A stretch of 64,000 nt of DNA, from assembly GCF_008932115.1 (NCBI RefSeq), contig NZ_CP044544.1, positions 124,001-188,000 on the forward strand, written 5' to 3'. The position numbers were made by a program, and so were the translations under genes. Source of the stretch: Bradyrhizobium betae (GTDB lineage Bacteria > Pseudomonadota > Alphaproteobacteria > Rhizobiales > Xanthobacteraceae). The notes beneath the pieces were generated by a model, which did no database searches, was not told where the DNA came from, and was given only the letters and a program-made list of their open reading frames with translations. Below are positions 53,343-63,574 of the stretch, piece by piece. Each line of letters begins with the position of its first letter. Positions within the stretch are counted from its first letter, which is position 1.

Positions 53343-54275
53343 GAGGCTGACTGAAAAAGGGTTGAGTGATTTCAGTGGCTTATGATTCCTTCGGATTTGC
53401 GAAGATTCGAGGGAGAGCACGATGGCCTGGACTGAAATCACCCGGCGACAATATCGCCGTGAGGGACTGCATTATGCAAGCGATCTGACGGATGCGGAGT
53501 GGGGATTGCTGAAGCCTTTGATACCTTCCCCATCCCGCATTGGGAGGCCGCGTGAGACGGACTTGCGAGCCGTGGTGAATGCGATCCTGTACATGGTCTC
53601 GACAGGGTGCCAATGGCGTCAGTTGCCCAAGGACTTCCCACCGTACTCGACCGTTCAGGGCTATTTCTATGGATGGTCGCGCGAGGGCAGGTTCAGCTCG
53701 ATCAACTACACGCTAGTGATGGCGGCACGCGAGCATGCTGGACGTGAGGCGAGCCCGACGGCGGGCGTCATCGACAGCCAATCGGTGAAAACCACGGAAA
53801 GCGGCGGCCCGCGCGGCTACGACGCCGGCAAAAAGATCAAGGGGCGCAAACGCCACATTGTAACCGACACGCAAGGCAATCTGGTTGGTCTCCTCGTGCA
53901 TCCAGCCGATGTCCAGGACCGTGATGGTGGCCCCCGCGTACTGGCTTCGATCCGCCGGCTCTATCCGTGGCTGCGGCACGTCTTCGCCGATGGTGGTTAT
54001 GCGGGGGACAAGATGCGGAATGCTCTCGCAAAGATCGGAAAATTGACGCTCGCGATCATCAAGCGATCCGACCATGCTGAGGGCTTCGAGGTTCTACCGC
54101 GCAGGTGGGTCGTCGAGCGTACATTCGCGTGGCTTGGTCGATGCCGCAGGCTCGCCAAGGATTTTGAGGCGACCATCGCAAGCGCAACCGCGTGGGTGCT
54201 CGTCGCCCACATCCGAACCATCACACGGCGGCTGGCAAGACCTTGATCTCGTTCACGTCGTTTCGAGTCCGACTC
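53343..54275 (+). mobile_element. IS5-family (IS427-like) insertion sequence
   Basis: Inverted ends: GAGGCTGACTGAAAAAGG from 53343 and the complement of CGTTTCGAGTCCGACTC ending at 54275. One transposase gene fills the element. The short flanks do not allow the target duplication to be fixed. Confidence 0.78.
53422..54246 (+). CDS. IS5 family transposase
   Basis: A 274-aa DDE transposase in one uninterrupted frame: N-terminal DUF4096-type SDLTDAEWGLLKPLIPSPSR, LPKDFPPYSTVQGYFYGW, catalytic Asp in GVIDSQSVKTTESGGPRGYD, second Asp in VFADGGYAGDKM, and Glu in WVVERTFAWLGRCRRLAKDFE. Many members of this group use two frames with slippage; this copy is a single frame. Confidence 0.92.
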   Translation: MAWTEITRRQYRREGLHYASDLTDAEWGLLKPLIPSPSRIGRPRETDLRAVVNAILYMVSTGCQWRQLPKDFPPYSTVQGYFYGWSREGRFSSINYTLVMAAREHAGREASPTAGVIDSQSVKTTESGGPRGYDAGKKIKGRKRHIVTDTQGNLVGLLVHPADVQDRDGGPRVLASIRRLYPWLRHVFADGGYAGDKMRNALAKIGKLTLAIIKRSDHAEGFEVLPRRWVVERTFAWLGRCRRLAKDFEATIASATAWVLVAHIRTITRRLARP

Positions 54276-54344
54276 TAAGGTCGTCAACGGTGTAACATTC
54301 CGCGACGGAATCGAAGTCGCGTCCGAAAAGAAATCCGCCGCTTG
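54276..54344 (+). pseudogene. C-terminal tail of an unidentified gene
   Basis: Right after the IS5 end, a 22-codon open segment (KVVNGVTFRDGIEVASEKKS, then AA and stop) looks protein-like. It could be the 3' end of the gene into which the IS inserted, possibly the same XRE gene as the stub at 53169. Too short for identification. Confidence 0.3.
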
Positions 54345-54494
54345 ATTCACCCCGTCACCGAAAATCCCGCATAGCTCTCAAACATGAGACGAAACCACAG
54401 CGAAAACTACGCAGGCAGGGCCTCTACGCCCCATCGATTGGCTCACCTCGCCGCGCGCATCAGGAAAATCGCCCTTCAAGACCCATTTTTCAGC

Positions 54495-54896
54495 AGCCAG
54501 AACGCACAGCGCGAGGGGCGCAAGGCGTTCGTCCGCAAGTGGAGGTTCCGGCACAGGGCCGTCGCCGATAGCCTTGAGGCCGGCGACCGCCTCTTCAGCT
54601 TCACCCGTCTGCCGCTGAGCCAGTGGAAAAGCGCCCGGACAACGCGATCGAGCGTCTGCACGAAGAGTTCAAAAGGCGGATCAAGACGCAGAACCGTGCT
54701 GCCTTCGGCCGAAATCGCCGCCATGCTGTTCTGGCCCCTGATGGCGTCCGGCCAAATCTCAATGCGGAAGATCGACGGGTGGCGGACGCTTGCTACCAAG
54801 CAACTCGCTAAGAAGATTTACCTCGCCGCATGAAACGATAATCTCATTCCGCCGGGGGCCGCTCCGCCAAATTCCAACACGATCCGCGGAGGCACC
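54495..54896 (+). pseudogene. Remnant of a second IS256-family element (3' end)
   Basis: The frame AQREGRKAFVRKWRFRHRAV, FSFTRLPLSQWKSA shifts to DNAIERLHEEFKRRIKTQ and back to VLPSAEIAAMLFWPLMASGQ, then LATKQLAKKIYLAA and stop (54833). These are the IS256 C-terminus with at least two indels. The terminal repeat (complement of GATCCGCGGAGGCACC) ends at 54896. Related to IS256-a but clearly diverged. Confidence 0.78.
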
Positions 54897-55015
54897 ACAG
54901 CCTCCGGTGTGCAGCCGGTCATTTCAGAATACGAAGATTCTGATGAGATGGCCCCATGGCTGCCGCACTGTCTCGTCACCGGCCTTACCAGCTTTTACGC
55001 CACGCTCGGCGCAGG

Positions 55016-55651
55016 TTAGGATGCGACGGTTGAGGCAGATCTTGCGAGCGTGCTCCATGCATCGAGGACCGTTCGCACGATTGCGGTTGCATCCGGCACG
55101 AGCTCGAAATCGGTTTGTCCGCGAGCCCATTCGTTGATCAGCCCGTTCAACATCGCGCTGAACGCTATGGCAGCAGATTTCGGCGTCCAGGGAGCGGGCA
55201 GAGCTTCATTTCTCTCCGCGGCTTCGAATATCTTGATGAGCGAACCCCGAAACTGATGCTGAAAAGTCTTTCCGCTATCGGGATCATCCTCTGAAGAGGC
55301 CCAATCGACCTGCAAAAGCACCTTGAGAATCCGCCTTTGTCGCGGGTCCGCCTGCAAGTAAGAAAATGTACTCGATATCACATCGCCAAGCGCTGTCAGC
55401 GGCGCGAGGGTGGTGTCCGCCGCTAACCGCTCCGCTAGATCCTGCATGGGGAGGCGCATCTCGTCGCGGATCGCAAACAACAATCCCTGCTTGTTTCGGA
55501 AGTGCCAGTGGACGGCGCCGCGCGTGACGGCCGCCGCGCCGGCGATCTCGTCGAGCGACACGTTCTCGTAGCCTTTTTCCAGAAAAAGCTCCTCCGCCAC
55601 TTTCAGGATCGTCTGCCGGGTTTCGGCCGCTTGCTCCTTGGTTCGACGCAT
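55016..55651 (-). CDS. TetR/AcrR family repressor of the RND pump
   Basis: A 211-aa regulator with the N-terminal TetR HTH (RTKEQAAETRQTILKVAEELFLEKGYENVSLDEIAGAAAVTRGAVHWHFRNKQGLL), very like AcrR/TtgR, and a C-terminal ligand-binding helical domain (MLNGLINEWARGQTDFELVP). It is divergent from the RND pump genes, with a palindrome between them, the classic arrangement for drug-responsive repression of an efflux operon. Confidence 0.92.
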   Translation of the reverse strand: MRRTKEQAAETRQTILKVAEELFLEKGYENVSLDEIAGAAAVTRGAVHWHFRNKQGLLFAIRDEMRLPMQDLAERLAADTTLAPLTALGDVISSTFSYLQADPRQRRILKVLLQVDWASSEDDPDSGKTFQHQFRGSLIKIFEAAERNEALPAPWTPKSAAIAFSAMLNGLINEWARGQTDFELVPDATAIVRTVLDAWSTLARSASTVAS

Positions 55652-55683
55652 CTATTCGGTCTCCTTATCATTTTAATTTACAA

Positions 55684-55700
55684 ACATACGGTTCGTATGT
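55684..55700. promoter_or_regulatory. Operator palindrome for the TetR/AcrR regulator
   Basis: ACATACG-GTT-CGTATGT is a perfect 7-3-7 inverted repeat in the 95-bp divergent gap, and TATATAGG follows. It closely resembles ACATAC/GTATGT operators of AcrR-type repressors and lies 33 bp from the repressor start and 47 bp from the pump start. Confidence 0.7.
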
Positions 55701-55746
55701 ATATAGGTCTGCCTAGAATCTCGTAATTCATGCTGGATCATGCCTG

Positions 55747-56898
55747 ATGTCGCCCATCCTTCGTCTAATCGCCATCGCCAGCACATTTCTGGCCGTGCCA
55801 GTGTCGGCGCAAACAGGTGCGGGAGGACCGCCCATGGTTGGCGTTGTGACGGTGGAATCAAAAGCGATTACTGAAGCGACAGAGATCAATGGCCGGATCC
55901 AGGCCATAGGCCGAGTCGATCTTTCGGCCCGTGTGACCGCCTTCCTCGACGAGAAGCTTTTTGTCGAGGGTGCTGAAGTCAGCAAGGGCGATCTTCTCTT
56001 TCGTCTTGAACGCGCGCCCTTTGAAGCGGATGTCGAAGGAAAGCGCGCCGCAGTAGCTCAGGCGCAAGCCCAGTTGGAAAACGCGAATCTCGCGCTCGAT
56101 CGAGCAGAGCAGTTGCTCAAGAGTTCGTCTGGAAGTCAGAGTTCGGCAGACAATGCGCGGGCGGCTCAAAAAACAGCCGCCGCACAGTTAAGATCGGCGC
56201 AAGCGCAGTTGCGTCAGTCCGAGATCAGTCTTGGTTATACTGAAATTCGTTCCCCGATCGATGGTCGCGTCGGACGTACCGCCTTCACCATTGGTAACGT
56301 CGTGGGGCCCGCGTCGGGTGCCCTCGCGACCATCGTAAGCCAGGATCCGATCTACGTCAGTTTTCCGATCTCGGTAGCGCGGTTTCTCGAACTGCGTGAG
56401 CGATTTGCCACGGACGGCGGTTCCAACGCTGTTCGTATCCGCTTGCGGCTTCCTGACGGACGTCTTTACGGTCAGGTCGGCAAGCTCAACTTCATCGATA
56501 TCAACGTGGCCCGCGACACCGACACGATCGTCCTGCGCGCCATTGTACCGAACCCCGCCTTGCCCGGTAGGGGGGGACGCGAACTGGTGAACGACGAACT
56601 GGTGCGTGTCGTACTGGAGTCGGTAAAGCCCCGCGACGTAGTCGCTATCCCGCGCGCCGCCGTGCTGACCGATCAGCAGGGCGATTTTGTTTATGTCGTC
56701 GGCGAAAAAGACATCGCACAACAGCGCCGGATCAAACTGGGTCAATCAACGGCAACGACGGCTGCGATCATCGAAGGGCTACAGGTTGGCGAGCGGGTTA
56801 TTGCTGAAGGAATTCAGCGCGTGAGACCGAATACACCGGTTGCGCCCGCTCCGGTAGAGGCTTTGTCCCCGCCATCGAAACCAGCCCAGCGGGGATAA
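55747..56898 (+). CDS. RND efflux periplasmic adaptor (MFP)
   Basis: A 383-aa membrane fusion protein. Signal peptide (LRLIAIASTFLAVPVSAQ), lipoyl/hairpin region (GRIQAIGRVDLSARVTAFLD, QAQAQLENANLALDRAEQLL), the AcrA-type motif YTEIRSPIDGRVGRTAFTIG, and a C-terminal beta barrel and Pro-rich tail. It links the inner-membrane pump to an outer-membrane channel. No outer-membrane factor (TolC/OprM) gene is present, so the system must borrow one. Three bases separate it from the pump gene. Confidence 0.93.
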   Translation: MSPILRLIAIASTFLAVPVSAQTGAGGPPMVGVVTVESKAITEATEINGRIQAIGRVDLSARVTAFLDEKLFVEGAEVSKGDLLFRLERAPFEADVEGKRAAVAQAQAQLENANLALDRAEQLLKSSSGSQSSADNARAAQKTAAAQLRSAQAQLRQSEISLGYTEIRSPIDGRVGRTAFTIGNVVGPASGALATIVSQDPIYVSFPISVARFLELRERFATDGGSNAVRIRLRLPDGRLYGQVGKLNFIDINVARDTDTIVLRAIVPNPALPGRGGRELVNDELVRVVLESVKPRDVVAIPRAAVLTDQQGDFVYVVGEKDIAQQRRIKLGQSTATTAAIIEGLQVGERVIAEGIQRVRPNTPVAPAPVEALSPPSKPAQRG

Positions 56899-56901
56899 GG
56901 C

Positions 56902-59900
56902 ATGATCTCCAATCTTTTCATCGACAGGCCGCGTCTTGCCATTGTGATCGCCATCGTGATGACGCTGGCAGGCGGGCTCGCGATGATGCGCATCCCAGTC
57001 GCCCAACTTCCCGATATTGTGCCGCCTCAGGTCCGGGTGACCGGCATCTATCCCGGCGCGTCTGCCGAGGTTGTGGAAGCGACTGTGGGACAGCCGATCG
57101 AGTCGAAGGTGATCGGTGTCGATAAGATGCTCTACATGAAGAGCACCAGCGGCAATGATGGCTCCTACACCCTAACCGTCAGCTTTGCCCTCGGAACGAA
57201 CGCCGACATCAATACAGTCAATGTCAATAATAGGGTTCAGACCGCCCTTGCCCAGCTTCCGCCCGAGGTGCGGGCGCTCGGCCTCACGGTTCAAAAGCAA
57301 TCTTCGTCCATTCTGCAGTTCATCTCCGTCTATAGTCCTGCGCAGAAGCACGACACATTGTTCATGACGAACTACGCTACGATCAACGTGCTGGACGAGT
57401 TGTCCCGAACCCCAGGCGTCGGCTCGGCGCAATTGTTCAGTCGCATGAACTATTCGATGCGCATCTGGTTCGATGTGGAAAGGTTGTCGAGTCTTGGGTT
57501 GGCACCATCGGATGTGATCCGTGCGATCCAATCCCAGAGCGTGCAGGCGCCGGTAGGTCGGATCGGCGCGCGTCCCGTCCCCGACGACCAGCGCTTTCAG
57601 CTCAACGTGCAGACGCAAGGGCGGCTGACCACAGCGAAAGAATTTGGCGAGATCCTATTGCGCGCCAATGCCGATGGATCGGTGCTACGCATCAGCGATG
57701 TCGCCCGCGTTGAATTGGGGGCGCAAAACGAAGATGCCGAAGCCCGGGTCAATGGCAACCCGGCGATAGGAATCGCTATTTTCCTGTCACCGGGGGCCAA
57801 CGCGCTGGCGACGTCCACTGCGATCAACAAGAAACTCGAAGTGCTGCAGCGCCGATTCCCGGACGGCTTGAAGATTCGCGTTATGTACGACTCCACGGAG
57901 TTCGTGAACGACACGATCAGGGCAGTCGTTCACACGCTCGTCGAAGCGTTCGTCCTTGTCGCGATCGTCGTTTTCATTTTTCTTGGCAATCTTCGGGCAA
58001 CCATCGTTCCCATCATCGCGGTCCCGGTCAGTCTCGTCGGCACTTTTGCCGTGATGCTGGCGCTGGGATACTCCGCTAACACCGTTTCGCTTCTCGCGCT
58101 GGTTCTTGCCATCGGCATCGTCGTCGACGACGCTATTGTCGTAGTCGAGAATGTCGAGCGCGTCATGGAAGAGGAGCCGGAGCTTTCACCCGTCGCGGCG
58201 ACCAAGAAGGCCATGGCGCAGGTGACCGCGCCCATCATCGCGATCACGCTGGTGCTTCTTTCCGTTTTCGTGCCGATCGGCTTTATCCCCGGCATTTCCG
58301 GTGAATTGTTCAGGCAATTCGCTGTTACCATCAGCGTTTCGATGTTGATCTCCGCGATCAATGCGTTGACGCTTTCTCCCGCGCTTTGCGCCGTGTTTGT
58401 GCGGCATGGTGGCCCCAAGCGCGGTGTGATGGGCTGGATCGGTCGTCGGATCGACGGTTTGCGTGACGGCTATGCACGCATTGTCAGAAAGTCGTTGAGG
58501 CTCTCAGCTTTCTCCATCGTTGTCGTGCTGGTAAGCGGCGCAGGCATTGTCAGCCTCGGTTCGATAACGCCGACTGGACTTTTGCCGGAAGAGGATCAGG
58601 GCGCATTTTTCGTCAACATACAATTGCCGGATGGCGCATCGGTCGCGCGCACGAGCGAATCCGTTCGCGACGTCGAAAAGATTCTGGCGGGTATACCGCA
58701 GGTCCAGGATGTTGTCGCTGTCATTGGCTATTCGTTGCTGGACAGCTTTGCCGCCAGCAACAACGCTTTCGTCATCGCCAAACTCAAGCCGTTCGAACAG
58801 CGCACTGCCGCGGCGGATAAGGCACAAGTCCTGATTGGACAGATGTTCGTCGCAGGCCAGCAGGTTCGAACGGCGACCGTGCTTCCTTTCAATCTGCCGC
58901 CGGTCGTGGGGCTTTCGACCAGCGGCGGCTTCGAGTTTATGCTCGAATCGCTGGAAGGCGCAGAGCCAGCGACGCTCGGCAACCTGGCAAACGGAGTGGT
59001 CGCTGCAGCCAACCAGGATCCGAAACTGAGGCGGGTGTTCACGACCTACGGGGCGAACGCGCCCTCGCTCTTCCTCGATATCGATCGCGAAAAAGCGCAG
59101 GCGCTTGGTGTCGCGATCGGAGACATTTTCGCTGCGCTGCAGACCACGCTGGGAGGTTCCTATGTCAATGACTTCAATCTCTTCGGCCGCACCTGGCAGG
59201 TCAATCTTCAGGGTGACGTAACGAACCGCAGGGACATTCCGGCACTATGGGACATCTATGTCCGCAGTGCCGGCGGCGCCATGGTACCGCTCCAGTCGAT
59301 TGCGGAGCTTCGGACAGTCACCGGACCGGCTGTCATCACACGTTACAACAACTATCGGTCCGTGACCGTGAACGGCTCGCCGGCCCCCGGTGTCTCCTCC
59401 GGTGAAGCCATGAAAGCGATGGCGATGGTCTCGGCAAAGGCATTGCCGCCAGCCTATGCCTTCGAATGGACGGGGACCGCCTATCAGGAACAGCAGGCCG
59501 AGGGACAGACGACAATTATTCTTGGGCTTGCGTTGCTCTTCGCTTATCTCTTCCTTGTCGCGCTCTACGAAAGCTGGACCATTCCGGTACCCGTACTCTT
59601 GTCGGTGGCGATAGGTGTTCTCGGCGCTTTCCTAGGATTCCTGTTTGCGAGACTGACCCTCGATCTTTATGCGCAGATCGGCTTGGTCGTGCTGATCGCC
59701 TTGGCCGCCAAAAACGGCATCCTGATCGTCGAGTTCGCCAAGGAACAGCGCGAGCTCGGTCTCAGCATCAAGGAAGCTGCCGAGCTCGGAGCAAAACTTC
59801 GCTTCCGCGCGGTGATGATGACGTCGATCGCATTCATCCTCGGCTTGGTCCCGCTCGTCTGGGCGGATGGAGCCTCGATGATCGCTCGCCGTAACGTCAG

Positions 59901-60057
59901 TACGCCCGTCTTCGTCGGTATGACGGTTGCCAGCACGCTCGGGATTTTCCTGATCCCCATGCTGTACGTCACATTCCAGACTCTGCGCGAAAAGCTCAAA
60001 GCGAAGTTCAGAAAGTCCAAGACTGCGCATAGCGCCGATGTCGTCGTCGGTTCGTGA
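56902..60057 (+). CDS. RND multidrug efflux pump, HAE1 family (AcrB-like)
   Basis: A 1051-aa proton-driven inner-membrane transporter with the 12-helix RND layout: the first helix [26 protein letters not shown], periplasmic loops, the proton-relay Asp pair in [20 protein letters not shown], and the second-half helices [25 protein letters not shown] and [23 protein letters not shown]. Full family length. Likely exports hydrophobic or aromatic compounds; its position on a plasmid with aromatic catabolism suggests solvent or aromatic tolerance as a role. Confidence 0.95.
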   Translation: MISNLFIDRPRLAIVIAIVMTLAGGLAMMRIPVAQLPDIVPPQVRVTGIYPGASAEVVEATVGQPIESKVIGVDKMLYMKSTSGNDGSYTLTVSFALGTNADINTVNVNNRVQTALAQLPPEVRALGLTVQKQSSSILQFISVYSPAQKHDTLFMTNYATINVLDELSRTPGVGSAQLFSRMNYSMRIWFDVERLSSLGLAPSDVIRAIQSQSVQAPVGRIGARPVPDDQRFQLNVQTQGRLTTAKEFGEILLRANADGSVLRISDVARVELGAQNEDAEARVNGNPAIGIAIFLSPGANALATSTAINKKLEVLQRRFPDGLKIRVMYDSTEFVNDTIRAVVHTLVEAFVLVAIVVFIFLGNLRATIVPIIAVPVSLVGTFAVMLALGYSANTVSLLALVLAIGIVVDDAIVVVENVERVMEEEPELSPVAATKKAMAQVTAPIIAITLVLLSVFVPIGFIPGISGELFRQFAVTISVSMLISAINALTLSPALCAVFVRHGGPKRGVMGWIGRRIDGLRDGYARIVRKSLRLSAFSIVVVLVSGAGIVSLGSITPTGLLPEEDQGAFFVNIQLPDGASVARTSESVRDVEKILAGIPQVQDVVAVIGYSLLDSFAASNNAFVIAKLKPFEQRTAAADKAQVLIGQMFVAGQQVRTATVLPFNLPPVVGLSTSGGFEFMLESLEGAEPATLGNLANGVVAAANQDPKLRRVFTTYGANAPSLFLDIDREKAQALGVAIGDIFAALQTTLGGSYVNDFNLFGRTWQVNLQGDVTNRRDIPALWDIYVRSAGGAMVPLQSIAELRTVTGPAVITRYNNYRSVTVNGSPAPGVSSGEAMKAMAMVSAKALPPAYAFEWTGTAYQEQQAEGQTTIILGLALLFAYLFLVALYESWTIPVPVLLSVAIGVLGAFLGFLFARLTLDLYAQIGLVVLIALAAKNGILIVEFAKEQRELGLSIKEAAELGAKLRFRAVMMTSIAFILGLVPLVWADGASMIARRNVSTPVFVGMTVASTLGIFLIPMLYVTFQTLREKLKAKFRKSKTAHSADVVVGS

Positions 60058-60064
60058 AGCGAGG

Positions 60065-60712
60065 ATGTTCATCATGGCCCCGAATGGTCTGATCAAGCTC
60101 AGGCGATTTGTTCGGTCTTGGACGATATCGCACGAACGCGACGTATCAGATACATTTGAGCACTATCGTCGGATGTTTCGAGCCAGATTCCGTCGCGAGA
60201 TGGATTGGCTGAGGCTGATGGTTCTCGGCGGCATCCTTACTACATTCAGCGCTCTTGCCCTTGCCGACGCCCTCGCGGTTCAACCGGGCCAAGAGCATTT
60301 TAGCGGCGGTTCAGCCATATTCAGTGGCATAATCATGATTTTAGTTGTTCTAAAGATCGCAAGAGGCGACATCTACATCGACTGGCTGATGAATGGGATA
60401 CCTTGCATCCTTGCAGGAGTGGCGCTTTCGTCGGACGAGAACCTCACAAGTATTTCGACGTTGATTTTTTTAAGCACTTTCTTGGTGGCATCCGGAATAG
60501 CTCGAATCTGGATAGGCCTGACAGCTTCGCCGGAGGACGGCGCAACATGGATTCTGTCTTCCGGGTGCGTCGCCATACTCAGCGCGTTCTGGATCTTCTG
60601 TGCATGGTTTCTTGCCATGCCGACGACGGCCGCACTCATTCTAGCTTTCGATACGCTGTTTCAGGGCATCTCAATGACCGGATACGGCCTCTCCCTGAAG
60701 GAAGAGCGATGA
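60065..60712 (+). CDS. HdeD/DUF308-like membrane protein
   Basis: A protein of about 215 aa with six predicted helices after a basic N-terminus (LRLMVLGGILTTFSALALAD, AIFSGIIMILVVLKIARGDI, NGIPCILAGVALS, LIFLSTFLVASGIARIWIGL, ILSSGCVAILSAFWIFCAWF, AALILAFDTLFQGISM). The alternating small hairpin helices resemble HdeD acid-resistance proteins. Starts at 60065 or 60074; it follows the pump gene by a few bases and may share its transcript. Function as an envelope stress protein is inferred. Confidence 0.7.
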   Translation: MFIMAPNGLIKLRRFVRSWTISHERDVSDTFEHYRRMFRARFRREMDWLRLMVLGGILTTFSALALADALAVQPGQEHFSGGSAIFSGIIMILVVLKIARGDIYIDWLMNGIPCILAGVALSSDENLTSISTLIFLSTFLVASGIARIWIGLTASPEDGATWILSSGCVAILSAFWIFCAWFLAMPTTAALILAFDTLFQGISMTGYGLSLKEER

Positions 60713-60782
60713 GCATCACCGCATCGGTCTGTCTTGAAATAGTATTCTTAGCCGTGTCCGCGAATTAGAGGTGCACTAGCCA

Positions 60783-61622
60783 ATGGCTCTCAAGAACATC
60801 GTTGTCTTCCTGGATCCGTCGCGGACTGGCGCAACTCGCGCTCGCTACGCCGTGGAGCTGGCTCTTCGTCACGGTTCGCATCTCATCGGTATCTTCGCTG
60901 TCCCGTCGGGCTGGCAGATAGATCCTGCAGATTCTTATGTCAGGGGGAGGGAAGCTATACGGCGGCTTATCGAACGTCACAAAGCGAAAGAGATCGCCAT
61001 GTCCGAGGCCGCAAGCAAAAACTTTAGTATAGCCACGAAGCGGGCGGATATCAGCTTTGAGTTCCGTATCGTCCGTGAAATTGATGCCGATGATGCCAAA
61101 CTACACTCTCTGCATGCTGATCTGGTGATCACGGGTCATCCGCCGCCGGGTGGGTTGCCTAGTGGCTGGTCGGCTGAGACGCTGTTGCTTGCTACCGGTG
61201 TTCCAATTCTCATCCTGCCTGATGGATGGAAGGCCGGGACCATCGCAGAGCGCGTGCTTCTGGCTTGGAACGCCAGCCGTCAAGCCCGGCGCGCGATTTC
61301 GGATTCGTTGCCGCTGCTGACGGCAGCCCAATTAATCTCCGTCGTTGTGGTCGATTCAGCGAAAAATCCGTTGCACGGTGAAGAGCCTGGTGCAGATGTT
61401 GCGGTCTATCTTAGCAGACATGGAGCCAATGTTACGGTCGAGCAGATTGATTCTAACGGATCGTCCATTGCTGATGTTATCTCGAATTATGCCGATCGCA
61501 ATAATATGGACCTCATTGTGCTTGGCGCATACAGCCACGCGCGATCGCGCGAGATTGTCTTCGGGGGCGTGACGCGATCTCTGCTCAAGTCGGTGACCAT
61601 CCCAATATTAATCTCTCACTGA
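60783..61622 (+). CDS. Universal stress protein (tandem UspA domains)
   Basis: A 279-aa cytosolic protein with two Usp-like domains: the first begins KNIVVFLDPSRTGATRARYAVELALRHG, the second AERVLLAWNASRQARRAISDSLPLLTAA and ends with the nucleotide-binding pattern LIVLGAYSHARSREIVFGGVTRSLL. The first domain is degenerate at that motif (LVITGHPPPGGLPSGWSAE). Probably a stress-survival protein; follows the HdeD-like gene by 70 bp. Confidence 0.88.
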   Translation: MALKNIVVFLDPSRTGATRARYAVELALRHGSHLIGIFAVPSGWQIDPADSYVRGREAIRRLIERHKAKEIAMSEAASKNFSIATKRADISFEFRIVREIDADDAKLHSLHADLVITGHPPPGGLPSGWSAETLLLATGVPILILPDGWKAGTIAERVLLAWNASRQARRAISDSLPLLTAAQLISVVVVDSAKNPLHGEEPGADVAVYLSRHGANVTVEQIDSNGSSIADVISNYADRNNMDLIVLGAYSHARSREIVFGGVTRSLLKSVTIPILISH

Positions 61623-61797
61623 ATATGCTGATTGCGTTGCCCGCCAATCCTATCCTCAGTATTAAAAACAACGGTGTTAGATGCCGTAATGGGCCGGCCT
61701 TCGCGAGCCTAGCCAGCATGGGTGGCTGTCCCTCAGAATGATGGTGTTGGAACGGAGTCCGAGCGATCGGCTCCAAGCATCAAGAGAGGAACAGCCA

Positions 61798-62310
61798 TGG
61801 AGCATTATGTGGGAATCGATGTCTCACTGAAAGAGAGCAGCGTGTGCGTTGTGGATACGAGCGGAACGATCGTCCGCGAGGTCAAGATCGCCAGCGAGCC
61901 AGAGGCGCTTGTCCGCTATTTTGACGAGCTGGGATTGGCTGTCAGCCGCATTGGGCTCGAAGCCGGGCCGTTATCGCAATGGCTGCATGCGGGGCTTGTC
62001 GCCGTCGGACGCGATGCCGTGTTGCTGGAGACGCGGCACGTGAAGGCGGCGCTGTCGGCCATGACGGTGAAGACCGACCGGAAAGATGCGCGCGGGATCG
62101 CCCAGTTGCTGCGGATGGGGTGGTACCGCCCGGTTCACGCGAAATCGGTGCCTTGCAAGGATACCCGGGCTATTCTTATTGGACGCAAGCTTTTGCAGGG
62201 CAAGCTTCTCGACGTCGAACTCAGCATCCGCGGCATTCTGCGTGGCTACGGGCTGAAGGTCGGCGAAGTGAGCCGTGGAAGGTTTGAGGCCCGTATCCGG
62301 GAATTGATAG
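61798..62310 (+). pseudogene. IS110-family transposase truncated by IS3-b
   Basis: The N-terminal DEDD domain starts MEHYVGIDVSLKESSVCVVD and runs through SRIGLEAGPLSQWLHAGLVA and KTDRKDARGIAQLLRMGWYR to ILRGYGLKVGEVSRGRFEAR, then meets the IS3-b left end. The rest of the gene is not found beyond IS3-b. GAGAGGAAC precedes the ATG. A different IS110 subgroup from the copies at 19.7 and 41 kb. Confidence 0.85.
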
Positions 62311-62372
62311 TGATCTGCCCCCTTTGAAGTGGTCCTCCCTGAAGTATGGTTTTGCGGTGGAGGATAGGATCG

Positions 62373-62651
62373 ATGGCAAGGAAGAGGCATACAGCTGAAG
62401 AGATCGTTGCGAAGCTTCGACAGGTTGATGTGCTGATGGCACAGGGTCGGCAGGTGGCAGACGCAGTCCGAGCGATAGGCGTGACGGAAGTCACCTATTA
62501 TCGATGGCGCAATGAGTATGGCGGCCTGAAGGGCGATCAGGTGAAGCGGCTGAAGGAACTGGAGACCGAGAACAATCGTCTCCGGCGAGCGGTGTCGGAT
62601 CTGACGCTGGACAAGCTGATCCTGGCTGAGGCCGCAAAGGGAAACTTCTAA
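62373..62651 (+). CDS. IS3 family OrfA (HTH protein)
   Basis: A 92-aa end-binding protein: [40 protein letters not shown], then the zipper [23 protein letters not shown] at 62373. The last codons contain the same -1 slippery heptamer GGGAAAC (62639-62645) as IS3-a, placed just before the stop. Confidence 0.88.
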   Translation: MARKRHTAEEIVAKLRQVDVLMAQGRQVADAVRAIGVTEVTYYRWRNEYGGLKGDQVKRLKELETENNRLRRAVSDLTLDKLILAEAAKGNF

Positions 62652-63514
62652 GCCCCTCCCGACGCCGAGCGTGCGTCGATCATGTAACAGCTGAGCTTGA
62701 CATCTCCGAGAGACGGGCGTGCCAGGTTCTGGGTCAACATCGATCGACGCAGCGCAAGATCCCAACGACACCCGATGATGAGGCGACTTTGACTGCCGAC
62801 ATCATCGAGCTTGCTCGTCAATATGGTCGCTACGGATATCGCCGGATTACGGCGTTGCTTCGCAGGGCCGGCTGGACGGTGAACAAGAAGCGTGTCGAGC
62901 GGATCTGGCGACGTGAGGGGCTGAAGGTCCCTGCCAAACAGCCTAAACGTGGGCGTCTGTGGCTAAATGACGGATCGTGCATCCGTCTGCGGCCGGAGCG
63001 GCCCAACCATGTCTGGTCTTATGACTTCGTCGCCGACCGCACCCACGATGGCAAGGCGTTCCGGATGCTGTGCGTCATCGACGAGTTCAGCCGTGAGAGC
63101 CTGGCCATCCGTGTCGCACGCAGGCTGAGAGCGACTGACGTGATTGAGGCCCTTTGCGAGCTGTTCGTCTCGCGGGGCATTCCAACACACATCAGATCGG
63201 ACAACGGACCTGAGTTTGTCGCCGAAGCACTTCGGGACTGGATCGCGGCTGTCGGAGCAAAGACTGCATATATCGAACCGGGCAGCCCCTGGGAGAACGG
63301 CTATTGCGAGAGCTTCAACGGTAAGCTGCGAGACGAACTGCTGAACGGCGAGATCTTCTACACATTGAAGGAAGCGCAGATCGTCATTGAAAACTGGCGA
63401 CACCACTACAACACGGTGCGTCCGCACTCATCGCTGGGATATCGACCACCGGCACCCGAGGCTCTCGTTTGGCCAGCACCAAAGGAGGTAGTCAAAATGC
63501 AATCTCTAAACTAA
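62639..63514 (+). CDS. IS3 family transposase OrfB (by -1 frameshift)
   Basis: The frame entered by -1 slippage reads [20 protein letters not shown], then [20 protein letters not shown] and the DDE core [52 protein letters not shown] to the stop at 63514. It is open throughout from 62651. A TTG at 62789 is not needed as a start. The closest relative inside the window is IS3-a; the proteins share long identical runs but the terminal repeats differ. Confidence 0.88.
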   Translation, partial: GKLLSPSRRRACVDHVTAELDISERRACQVLGQHRSTQRKIPTTPDDEATLTADIIELARQYGRYGYRRITALLRRAGWTVNKKRVERIWRREGLKVPAKQPKRGRLWLNDGSCIRLRPERPNHVWSYDFVADRTHDGKAFRMLCVIDEFSRESLAIRVARRLRATDVIEALCELFVSRGIPTHIRSDNGPEFVAEALRDWIAAVGAKTAYIEPGSPWENGYCESFNGKLRDELLNGEIFYTLKEAQIVIENWRHHYNTVRPHSSLGYRPPAPEALVWPAPKEVVKMQSLN

Positions 63515-63574
63515 CATTCCAATCGGACCACTCAGTGGGGGCCGGTCACCCTTGGACGCGCTCGAAGGAGCCAC

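Larger units (their letters stand above)
62311..63548 (+). mobile_element. Intact IS3-family insertion sequence (IS3-b)
   Basis: Inverted repeats: TGATCTGCCCCC...GAAGTGGTCC from 62311 and the complement of GGACCACTCAGTGGGGGCCG with GTCA ending at 63548. Flanks (IS110 gene on the left, regulatory gene on the right) show no target duplication, so a deletion probably followed insertion. Confidence 0.85.
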
